This document shows positions 48,530-56,881 of a stretch of 64,000 bases of DNA, one piece after another; positions within the stretch are counted from its first letter, which is position 1, and each line of letters starts with the position of its first letter. A program made the position numbers and the translations under genes. Source of the stretch: Fidelibacterota bacterium (GTDB taxonomy: Bacteria; Fidelibacterota; UBA8477; JABMPR01); contig JAERTJ010000011.1 in NCBI GenBank assembly GCA_016844945.1, forward strand, positions 1-64,000, read 5' to 3'. The notes under the pieces were generated by a model. It did no database searches, was not told where the DNA came from, and saw only the letters and a list, made by a program, of their open reading frames with translations.

Positions 48530-49215
48530 GGGCGCAAGATAGTGTAATGAGTACCGTTCTGCCAGTTTCGAACGCGTAAGGGATTTTTTGTGCAATTCTG
48601 ACTAAAGCGTTCATCGATAAACCTTAGTGGAAGGTTCTCGTCCCTGCCCGGTGGGATACCTAATCGGGTGGTTTTAATGATTTTCTCCGGAGTGTAATCA
48701 TCCTCAAGCAGCTCAAATATTCCGGCTTTTAGCTGTTGGCCATCCCAATCTGGGACTTTGAGACCCAGAGATTTACATAGTAGGGTCTGACCGGAGCACA
48801 ATTTTCCCATTGGCCGAGATGTCCCATCCTTTTGGGGGTTGTTCTTCTGCATTTCTCGCAATGTGTCCTGGTTCTCATTTGTAGCAATTGTCGGGCAAGC
48901 GGACTTAATCAGTACAGCATTTCCACATCCTCGGGCTGAAAAATTGAGAGAGTCACCGCCATGAGCATAATACATATATATAGTACCCGGAGACATGAAC
49001 AGAGCTCGGCGCTTGTGCGTGTACCCCAGGGAGGAATGACTGGCTTTCTCAGATCGATAATAGGCTTCGGTCTCAATAACCCTCGCTCTGAGCAGGTGCT
49101 CTCCTTGCTTGACGGCTAGTATTTTTCCAAGAAGTTGCTGCGCCAGTATGTCAGCCTCCTGGTCGAAAAAGTCAGGATCAATAAGAGAGAGGGTATTGTG
49201 AGCTGTGAATTCCAT
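48526..49215 (-). CDS. DNA-3-methyladenine glycosylase (AAG/Mpg family)
   Basis: LAQQLLGKIL, RVIETEAYYRSEKASHSSLGYTHKRRALFMSPGTIYMYYAHGGDSLNFSA; GKLCSGQTLLCKSLGL; PRIGIPPGRDENLPLRF-like end. Confidence 0.92.
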   Translation of the reverse strand: MEFTAHNTLSLIDPDFFDQEADILAQQLLGKILAVKQGEHLLRARVIETEAYYRSEKASHSSLGYTHKRRALFMSPGTIYMYYAHGGDSLNFSARGCGNAVLIKSACPTIATNENQDTLREMQKNNPQKDGTSRPMGKLCSGQTLLCKSLGLKVPDWDGQQLKAGIFELLEDDYTPEKIIKTTRLGIPPGRDENLPLRFIDERFSQNCTKNPLRVRNWQNGTHYTILRP

Positions 49216-49524
49216 TTATTAAGATATGCAAGTTTATAGGTATACAAAAGATTCAAAAGTAGATCATTTTACCTGGAAATTGTGTTGAACCGGGAAGGAG
49301 GGAATTGAAGTAGGACTTATCTGCAGGGGAATTATTACCATTATTGTCACTCTCAGATGCGAGAATCATTTCTCGAAACTCAGAGGATTTAGCCTGAATG
49401 ACCTATTTGGGCTATTAATGCATAACTTTATCAGATAGTGCCTCAAGCGTGTTTTGCCAAGATGATGGGTGTGAGGTCAAGCGGGAGTCCACATATACCA
49501 CTTCTCGTTGATTATGAGGCTGGT

Positions 49525-49572
49525 AGTGTATTTTTGGCATACACTTTGTAAATACCGTATTTCAGAATACGG
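49525..49572 (+). promoter_or_regulatory. Two inverted repeats directly upstream of the MerR gene (candidate operators)
   Basis: AGTGTAT-TTTTGGC-ATACACT (49525-49545) and CCGTATT-TCAG-AATACGG (49555-49572); MerR ATG at 49580. Confidence 0.6.
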
Positions 49573-49579
49573 AAAATGA

Positions 49580-50050
49580 ATGAATATTAATTTACAAAGT
49601 GTTGATCCATCAGAAACTCAATCTGGAGAAAAGTTATATACTCCTAGAGAAGTTGCGCATAAGCTGGATCTCTCGGTTGAAACTTTACGTCTTTACGAAC
49701 GTGAAGGTTTATTCGTTCCCTACAAGCTTTCTTCCGGTCACAGACGGTTTACCGAGCAGGATATTGAGTGGATCGTATGTATCCAGAGACAGATCCATGA
49801 GAATAAACTGAATTTTGCCGGCATTAGATATTTACTCTCCATGCTACCCTGTCATGAAATGAAGCCTTGCTGTCTTGAGGATCATGCGGTTTGCCCTGCA
49901 GGCAATAAAGCATGCCGGCCATGTTGGGATTTTGAAGATACACCCTGTCGAGAGCGTGGTGAAAACTGTAGAAGCTGTGTTGTCTATCAGCAGGTATTGA
50001 ATATTGATAACCTTAAACAAATATTATCGGTGAAATTCAAATGCGATTAA
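49580..50050 (+). CDS. MerR-family regulator with Cys-rich C-terminal domain
   Basis: YTPREVAHKLDLSVETLRLYEREGLFVPYKLSSGHRRFTEQDIEWI; C-term CHEMKPCCLEDHAVCPAGNKACRPCWDFEDTPCRERGENCRSCVVYQQ. Confidence 0.9.
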   Translation: MNINLQSVDPSETQSGEKLYTPREVAHKLDLSVETLRLYEREGLFVPYKLSSGHRRFTEQDIEWIVCIQRQIHENKLNFAGIRYLLSMLPCHEMKPCCLEDHAVCPAGNKACRPCWDFEDTPCRERGENCRSCVVYQQVLNIDNLKQILSVKFKCD

Positions 50051-51597
50051 TACAAAAACTATGGATAGTGGCTTTACTCCTTCTGAGCCTATCGATGTGG
50101 AGTTGTGATACAATAGACCCTGTTGTTGAGGGTGAATCTCCAGACTTTACCTGTGAGGGTTGTCATACAAGTAGTACCACTCTGAAACATGTGATTGAAT
50201 CACTTGACCTGGAGCCTGATGAAGGCGATCACGAAGCGCCTGGCTGAGGTGGCGGAGCAGTACCGTTGGTACTAAAGGACAAAGTATTAATCAGAACAAA
50301 CAAAACCCGAAACATTACAACATTTTCTGATATCGACTCTGTACACGCTGCCATTGGTTGTGTCGGGTGTCATGGTGGTTCTTCAACTGTTGATGCCGCC
50401 GACGATACAACAGCCTATCGCATGGCACACGTTGGAATGCTGAGAGATCCATCTGCTATTGGTGAATCCGGTTGCAGTGGCAGTAGTTGTCACGCCGATA
50501 TTGTCCGACGCAACGAAACAAGTATGCATAGCAATCTCTGGGGTGAAAAAGCCCATGTTGCGCTGAGGAATGGTGTAGATTCATTCGAAAGTTGCCCTTC
50601 AAATATTCAAGATGGGTTTGCAAAGGATTGTAATAGTTGTCACACGACCTGCGGACAATGTCATGTGAGTCGTCCCCATGCAGCAGGCGGTGGTTTTTTA
50701 GAACAGCGCGTGGGCTACAGTCATAAATTTATTAAAACACCAGATGAAGCAAATGTATGTACAGCCTGTCATGGATCGCGGGTTGGTGACGACTGGAATG
50801 CAAACCAGGAACGCGTACCTGGAAATGTACCTGATGTCCATAACGATTATGGCTACACCTGTTTTGACTGTCATGAAGAAGATCTTCATGGTGAAGGTGA
50901 ATCCGATGCAGCGTATACCTCTAGATATCAGGTAAAAGACTTACCTAAGTGTATCGATTGTCATGAGATTGACCGTGATGATAATGTTTATCACGTGCAG
51001 CATTGGCCAAATGCAAATGCTTCAGATGGGACCGATCTGGCTTGCTTTGCCTGTCACTCTCAGAAATATAATAATTGTAACACCTGCCATGCAGGAACCT
51101 GGAAAGACGAATACGAATCTGACAATTCTGGCCAGTATCGGGTGTATGACCAGTTTAAAATCGGTAAAAACCCATACTATGGTGATGCGGGTCACCCACA
51201 TACCAATGCAGAGTACGTAGCAGTCCGTCATATCCCTGTTTCTCCAGACGCTTTTCTGAATTGGGGTATACCCACCATGGAAAATTATGAAGGTATGGAA
51301 ACCTGGAAATATACCAGTCCACATAATATCCAACGCTGGACTGCCCGGACAACTGTGACAGCTGCAGATAGTGCTCGTGGGGCAGGGGCTAGCTATCCTC
51401 TGAATGATGACAATGGATATTGCTTTATTAATTGTCATGCGAGGAACGTTTCAGGTCATCCCATCGTCAACACAGATATCTTTGTGATGGAATCAGATTT
51501 TGTATCAGATATAACAGGCGATGATCTATCGGATGAACGTCTTGCGAACGAAGAAGTTTTAGTAGATGGCATACAAGATTGTCAAGTATGTCATTGA
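50041..51597 (+). CDS. Multiheme c-type cytochrome lipoprotein (about 12 heme motifs) with an internal in-frame TGA at 50245-50247; candidate selenoprotein or disrupted gene
   Basis: Both ORF-track pieces (50041..50247, 50266..51597) are in the same frame, separated only by TGA. Signal/lipobox MRLIQKLWIVALLLLSLSMWSC plus CEGCH lie before the TGA. After it: CVGCH, CSGSSCH (CX4CH), CNSCH, CGQCH, CTACH, CFDCH, CIDCH, CFACH, CNTCH, CFINCH (CX3CH) and terminal CQVCH. The downstream piece lacks any signal peptide. Confidence 0.85.
50259..50273 (+). other. Candidate bacterial SECIS-like stem-loop downstream of in-frame TGA
   Basis: AGTACC-GTT-GGTACT: perfect 6-bp stem, 3-nt loop beginning with G, 17 nt between TGA and the loop G. 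Confidence 0.5.
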
Positions 51598-51643
51598 TAA
51601 AAATAGATAAGATAAACAAGTTCAAACGCCACAAGGAGGTAAA

Positions 51644-52624
51644 ATGAAACTTGATTGGAGACTAGTTTTAGTAATGGTGCTTTCACTGGGCCTGATGGTA
51701 GGCTGTGAAAAGGACGATGATGATGATCCTATCGTCGAGCCACCGGTTGTAGAAGCGACAGCTTTTGAAATTTTGACCGAGTACATGGCTGACAATGGTA
51801 TGGATGCTGATGCAGTAATCGCTGATTGGATTACTACAGCTGCCAATATTTCTGGCAATGAAGCAAATTACTTCATTCTGGATATCCGCTCAGCTGATAA
51901 ATATGCTGAAGGTCACATCCCAGGTGCTGTGAACAGTGCATATGCAGATGTTGTAACAACAGTTGAAGCTCAGAACACATCTGACCTTCCTGTTCTGGTA
52001 GCTTGCTATTCCGGTCAGTCAGCAGCACATGCTGTTGTTGCGCTGCGCCTTAGCGGTTACACAGATGCAAAAACTTTGAAGTGGGGAATGAGTGGCTGGG
52101 CCATGCAGTTTGATAGCTGGTCAGGTGCTATAAGTAGCCATGCTGTCGGCCATGCTAATTGGTCAACAGATGCTCCTCCTGCTCTGCTTTCAGACAATGA
52201 CGATCCTGTAATTACAACTGACCTCACTGATGGTGCAGCTATTTTAGCCGAACGTGTTGACGCTATCCTTGCTGGATTCAAGGGAATTGCCTCAGTTGAT
52301 GTTATTGCAGCCCCAGAATCATATCAGGTTAACAACTATTGGGCGCTTACAGATTGGGAACATTACGGTCATATCGCAGGTGCCTATCAGGTTGCTCCTG
52401 GCACATTGACAATTGCTAATGATGGACTTGATATTCTTGATCCTGAAATGACAATCGTTACTTATTGCTGGACTGGTCAGACATCTTCAATGATGACAGC
52501 CTGGTTAACTGCTTTAGGTTATGAGGCAAAGAGCCTGAAGAATGGTGCTAACAGCATGATTTATTCAGAACTTGAAAGCCACAAGTGGTCTGCACTAACT
52601 GCTGACTACCCAATGGAACAATAA
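51644..52624 (+). CDS. Lipoprotein with two rhodanese domains (ExtH-like)
   Basis: RBS AAGGAGGTAAAATG; lipobox GLMVGCEKDDDDD; YFILDIRSADKYAEGHIPGAVN...PVLVACYSGQSAAHAVVALRLSGY and second domain IVTYCWTGQTSSMMTAWLTALGYEAKSLKNG. Confidence 0.88.
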   Translation: MKLDWRLVLVMVLSLGLMVGCEKDDDDDPIVEPPVVEATAFEILTEYMADNGMDADAVIADWITTAANISGNEANYFILDIRSADKYAEGHIPGAVNSAYADVVTTVEAQNTSDLPVLVACYSGQSAAHAVVALRLSGYTDAKTLKWGMSGWAMQFDSWSGAISSHAVGHANWSTDAPPALLSDNDDPVITTDLTDGAAILAERVDAILAGFKGIASVDVIAAPESYQVNNYWALTDWEHYGHIAGAYQVAPGTLTIANDGLDILDPEMTIVTYCWTGQTSSMMTAWLTALGYEAKSLKNGANSMIYSELESHKWSALTADYPMEQ

Positions 52625-52640
52625 GAGTTCAGTGTAATAA

Positions 52641-53501
52641 TTGAATAAAAATTATTCATATGGATTTATGAGGGGGAGTCGAATTTTATTCGGCTCCCTC
52701 TTGCTGTCTTCTGCGCTTTTCGGGCAGTTGACACTAGATAATGTTGCGAACCCCCACGGCAGTGAAGATTGTGGTCTGTGTCATACAGAATCCAGTGACG
52801 CTACTGCAGCGAACTTGAAAAAAGATGTATGTACCCAATGCCACTCAGCAGCTGCCATTAATGCACTCATTCACCCCATTGATGGTGTGAATACCCATTC
52901 AGAAAGAATTTCTATCCCTTCCAGTTTTAAATTGGAATCAGATGGGAGCCTGGGGTGCCTGACCTGTCATCAGGTTGCCTGTAAAGTCAATCGGTCAAAC
53001 CGTGCATTCTTAAGAGGCGGGCCATACCGAAAAGAATTAGATTTCTGCTATAATTGTCATAGTAAGAAAAATTATAGCAAAATGAATCCCCATATTCAGG
53101 TGCTGGAAGATGGCAGTGTGAATGAATCGACCTGCTTACAGTGCCATGTAAAACAACCCAAAAAAGATGATCACCCAACGATTGCAAATGAAATGCAGCT
53201 GGACATGGCAGCCACGTGCAATAAATGCCATTCTCTCCATTCCCACGAACAGAATCATCAGGGTAAAAATATTGAGTTGTCCAAAAAAGCGACGGTAAAA
53301 CGCTTTAAACAGACACAACAAAGATTTGGGGTAACCTTACCCCTTTCCGAGGATAACCTCATTCAGTGTAATACCTGTCATTATACCCATAACCGCGGGA
53401 CCCTAGCAGTCGATCAGGTCGTCTACGAGGGTGACGGTGAAAACCAGCGTTTCTTACGCCTATCAAAAGAGAACTTATGTTATGCATGTCATGATCTATA
53501 A
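52641..53501 (+). CDS. Periplasmic octaheme c-type cytochrome
   Basis: Eight CXXCH motifs (CGLCH, CTQCH, CLTCH, CYNCH, CLQCH, CNKCH, CNTCH, CYACH); signal-like LFGSLLLSSALFGQ. Confidence 0.92.
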   Translation: MNKNYSYGFMRGSRILFGSLLLSSALFGQLTLDNVANPHGSEDCGLCHTESSDATAANLKKDVCTQCHSAAAINALIHPIDGVNTHSERISIPSSFKLESDGSLGCLTCHQVACKVNRSNRAFLRGGPYRKELDFCYNCHSKKNYSKMNPHIQVLEDGSVNESTCLQCHVKQPKKDDHPTIANEMQLDMAATCNKCHSLHSHEQNHQGKNIELSKKATVKRFKQTQQRFGVTLPLSEDNLIQCNTCHYTHNRGTLAVDQVVYEGDGENQRFLRLSKENLCYACHDL

Positions 53502-54501
53502 GCGTTCCCTGCTCCTGTTGCTGGCAACCCTGTTGCTTACAACACTCCCCGCGTTGGGACAACAGGCTGATTCTGAAAACTGTAACCTGTGTCATGATCT
53601 AGCCATGATTGGTGTTAGTGGACCAGGTAATAGTCTGAGAAGTTTTGAAATCACATCAGATGGATACAGCCACTCAACACACCGTAATGTCATTTGCCGG
53701 GATTGCCATACGGATATCAACGTATTCCCTCATCCTGAACAAGTAGAAAAAGTTGAATGCTCAAAAGCCTGTCATATCACAAAACCATTTGCTCTAACGG
53801 GCTATTCACATATCGATCAGGCTGAAGCCCACGCCATCAGTGCTCATGGACAGAATCCGAAATACTCCGATGAGAAGAATGATGCCAAACCCGGGTGTAA
53901 ATATTGTCACAATAATACATTCAGAAACATCATTGAAGATGATAAACTTTCAGAGAGCAGTAAACACTGCGTCCGGTGCCATGAAGGTGATGGTTTAGCT
54001 GGTGTTATTCTCCATGTAAACTCCCACTCAGGACATAGAACGACTGAAGCATCTATCGATGTGGTTGAACTATGCTCTTCCTGTCACAGTGATGAGAGTC
54101 GCATGAATCAATTTGATGTAAACCTTACCCAGGTTTCAGGCTATGAAAGACACTTTCATGGGAAGGCACTCAAAAAAGGTTTAGACGAAGTGGCGAATTG
54201 CATGGATTGCCATCGCAATCACCTCAACTTGCCGGCTGATGATCCGAACTCCAGTATCCACCCAAACAATATTCAGCAGACTTGTAGCTCAAATGCCTAC
54301 TGTCATTCAGACGCTAACGCAAAATTTGCTACATCTGCAATTCATTCAGAACCGACCACACAAAATAATCCCATCATTTTCTTTACTGAATGGGGCTTCA
54401 TTCTGCTAACCGCAGGAACAATGGCACTCCTCTTTGCACATATCCTACTGGATTTTGGTCGCTGGGGCATTGATGCCTGGATGCGGAGGAAAAAAAGATG
54501 A
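53491..54501 (+). CDS. Membrane-anchored multiheme c-type cytochrome (7-8 hemes, C-terminal TM)
   Basis: CNLCH, CRDCH, CSKACH, CKYCH, CVRCH, CSSCH, CMDCH, possible CX5CH CSSNAYCH; C-terminal EWGFILLTAGTMALLFAHILLDFGRWG. Start MIYKRSLLLLL overlaps the upstream stop. Confidence 0.88.
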   Translation: MIYKRSLLLLLATLLLTTLPALGQQADSENCNLCHDLAMIGVSGPGNSLRSFEITSDGYSHSTHRNVICRDCHTDINVFPHPEQVEKVECSKACHITKPFALTGYSHIDQAEAHAISAHGQNPKYSDEKNDAKPGCKYCHNNTFRNIIEDDKLSESSKHCVRCHEGDGLAGVILHVNSHSGHRTTEASIDVVELCSSCHSDESRMNQFDVNLTQVSGYERHFHGKALKKGLDEVANCMDCHRNHLNLPADDPNSSIHPNNIQQTCSSNAYCHSDANAKFATSAIHSEPTTQNNPIIFFTEWGFILLTAGTMALLFAHILLDFGRWGIDAWMRRKKR

Positions 54502-55190
54502 GTAGAGACTATACACGCTTCACTCTAAACCAACGTTTACAGCATATATTTATGTTTGTCCCCTTTATCATACTGGTTCTCACCGGTTTCCCTATCAAGT
54601 TTCCTGACAGTGATTTTTGGGGCATGGTCATGGCTGCTATTGGTGGTATTGAAATGGCACGGAGCATTCATCGTTTTGCCGCAGCTGTCATGATTATTGA
54701 TTTCGGTTTTCATATCATATATGTGTTTTATAATCTGATAAAAAATCGCCCATCACTGTCTGAAATGCGTCTCGTCCCTAACAAGAAGGATGGACAAGAT
54801 ATCATCCAAAACTTGAAATATTTTCTATTCCTAACGGATGAAAGACCACAGTTTCATAAGTTTTCCTATATTGAAAAATTTGACTACTGGGCTGTCTTCT
54901 GGGGTATGTTTATCATGGCAGGTAGTGGACTGGTTCTCTGGTTCCCTGTTGAAGTGAGTAAATTCCTCCCGGGTGTTGTGATTCAAATAGCATATGTTGC
55001 TCATAGTGATGAAGCCCTCCTGGCCTTCCTCGCAATCATCATCTGGCATTTTTATAATGTCCATTTTAACCCAAGAATCTGGCCAGCTAACAATGTCTGG
55101 TTCAAAGGTACATTGACAGAGGAAGAGATGGAGCACGAGCATCCACTGGAGCTGGAAGAAATCAAGGCCAAAGAAAGGACTGCAAAATGA
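54498..55190 (+). CDS. b-type cytochrome membrane subunit (FdnI/Ni-Fe hydrogenase cyt b-like; ExtP-like)
   Basis: Four TM segments with His residues: LNQRLQHIFMFVPFIILVLTGFP, SIHRFAAAVMIIDFGFHIIY, AHSDEALLAFLAIIIWHFYNVHFNP; ATGA overlap with upstream gene. Confidence 0.82.
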   Translation: MSRDYTRFTLNQRLQHIFMFVPFIILVLTGFPIKFPDSDFWGMVMAAIGGIEMARSIHRFAAAVMIIDFGFHIIYVFYNLIKNRPSLSEMRLVPNKKDGQDIIQNLKYFLFLTDERPQFHKFSYIEKFDYWAVFWGMFIMAGSGLVLWFPVEVSKFLPGVVIQIAYVAHSDEALLAFLAIIIWHFYNVHFNPRIWPANNVWFKGTLTEEEMEHEHPLELEEIKAKERTAK

Positions 55191-55984
55191 AAAAATTGCT
55201 CAGAGTCCTTTATGGATTAACCCTTTTGGCCGCTGGAGTTGCAATCTCTGTTTGGCTGGTTGGCATAGCCGTTTCTCACGATGTTGAGCTTGAGACTGAA
55301 GTACTATCTGATTCAAGATTTCCAGATTACGTCCAACAATTAAATACCTACTACGATAGTTATGAAAATCGTAAGGACCACTTTCATCAGACCAAGGAAC
55401 GCTATCTGCTACCCATGGATGAACAGGAAAATTGTCTGAGCTGTCATTCAATTTGGCCGCACACAAAAGATCTGCGTACCCGATCGTTTAATAATCAGCA
55501 TTCCCGGTATATGTCCTGTATGGTCTGTCATATTGACGAGCAACCCGGACGTCCAGTGAAGTACGAGTGGTATGACTTTGGCGTTGATAACTCCATTACC
55601 CGACAGGGTCCATTTGGTGTTCATCGCCTGGCTGATGGTAGCTTATCTGCTGAGGACAATTTCATCAGCAAAATTATTCCGGTAATTACAGATGGTAATA
55701 TCGATACCAGGCTTTTTACGGCTTACAATACGCCACAATTCGTTGACTACCGAGAAGCTGTTGATGCTGGGAAATTTGTAGATGAAGTGAAAGTTCGAAC
55801 CGAAGCAGAATCTTTAGTTGGTGAGCAGGCAATCACCTGTAGTCAGTGTCATTCAGAGTCATCCAGTTTTCCCTGGGAAATTCTGGGATTTACTGGCGAT
55901 CGATTAAATGAAATGCAACATTCAGCCGTTGTCGGCATGGTTGAGAAATACGAATCATTCTATTTCCCTCCCGTGTTTGAATAA
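55187..55984 (+). CDS. N-terminally anchored triheme c-type cytochrome
   Basis: One N-terminal TM; CLSCH, CMVCH, CSQCH; ATGA overlap with upstream gene. Confidence 0.85.
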   Translation: MKKLLRVLYGLTLLAAGVAISVWLVGIAVSHDVELETEVLSDSRFPDYVQQLNTYYDSYENRKDHFHQTKERYLLPMDEQENCLSCHSIWPHTKDLRTRSFNNQHSRYMSCMVCHIDEQPGRPVKYEWYDFGVDNSITRQGPFGVHRLADGSLSAEDNFISKIIPVITDGNIDTRLFTAYNTPQFVDYREAVDAGKFVDEVKVRTEAESLVGEQAITCSQCHSESSSFPWEILGFTGDRLNEMQHSAVVGMVEKYESFYFPPVFE

Positions 55985-56005
55985 GAAAATTACCTGAGAT
56001 ATTTA

Positions 56006-56881
56006 ATGCAAATTAAAACCTTTTTCGGCGTTCTTTCCCTTGTCCTCGCCATTTTTAGCCAGGGAGCGATTGGACAGGAAATTGTATTATCCCAAGTTCA
56101 GGAGTTTGAGTCTGGCTTCAATTTCCCAACGGATATCACGGGTAATGCACGGGGAGACGTCTTTGTCCTGGATGCCATGAATGATCGGGTGGTTCTCCTG
56201 AACAAGAATGGAGCAGTTTCAGAAATTAAACCCCAGCGTGACAGTTTTTACAAAGCTGTGGGCATCGCTATTATTGATGATGAAATATGGATAGCTGATA
56301 CTCCCCGATCCCGACTATTGAAAATGAGACTGGACGGCCGTATCAGTCAGGTGGTCAAATTGGATCATGGAACTGAGCCCGTTGATCTCATTAGTGTGGG
56401 CAAAAACAAAGTGGTTACAGATCGCTTGAACCATACGATCACTGTTCTTGATGAAAATAACAGGGAGAAGTATTACTGGGGCAAACGGGGCGAAAAAGTG
56501 GGTGAGTTTATAAATCCCGGCTTTTTGGCTGCAGCACCAGAGAATCGCCTTATCATTGGTGATATTCTAAACCGACGTGTCATGTCGTACTCTCAGAGCG
56601 GTCGATATCCACAAATTATTGCCAGGCCCGGTGTCGAAAGGGGTCAAACATTCAGACCCAAAGGTGTCGCCCTTGATTCACAAAATCGTATCTGGATTGC
56701 AGATGGTTATACAGGGTCACTTCAGGCATTTTCTGTATCAGGAAAGTTTCAGGGGGTCGCCACACGTGATGGGAAATCACTTGAACTGTCAGCTCCTACT
56801 GGTCTTTGGGTAGATGCGAAGGATCAATTGTGGGTGGTGGAATCATTTTCCAACAAAGTCAGTGTCTGGCGGACTCCATGA
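56006..56881 (+). CDS. Exported NHL-repeat beta-propeller protein
   Basis: FNFPTDITGNARGDVFVLDAMNDRVVLLN...FRPKGVALDSQNRIWIADGYTGSLQAFSVSGKF. Confidence 0.8.
   Translation: MQIKTFFGVLSLVLAIFSQGAIGQEIVLSQVQEFESGFNFPTDITGNARGDVFVLDAMNDRVVLLNKNGAVSEIKPQRDSFYKAVGIAIIDDEIWIADTPRSRLLKMRLDGRISQVVKLDHGTEPVDLISVGKNKVVTDRLNHTITVLDENNREKYYWGKRGEKVGEFINPGFLAAAPENRLIIGDILNRRVMSYSQSGRYPQIIARPGVERGQTFRPKGVALDSQNRIWIADGYTGSLQAFSVSGKFQGVATRDGKSLELSAPTGLWVDAKDQLWVVESFSNKVSVWRTP

Noticed and set aside
50266-51597. Independent cytochrome gene starting at the TTG 50266
   Set aside because: No RBS, no signal peptide, and same frame as 50041..50247 with only one TGA between; export for heme attachment would be impossible. 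Better treated as one interrupted or recoded gene.
54287-54307. CSSNAYCH as a definite heme site in 53491..54501
   Set aside because: CX5CH is not a standard heme attachment motif; kept only as possible.
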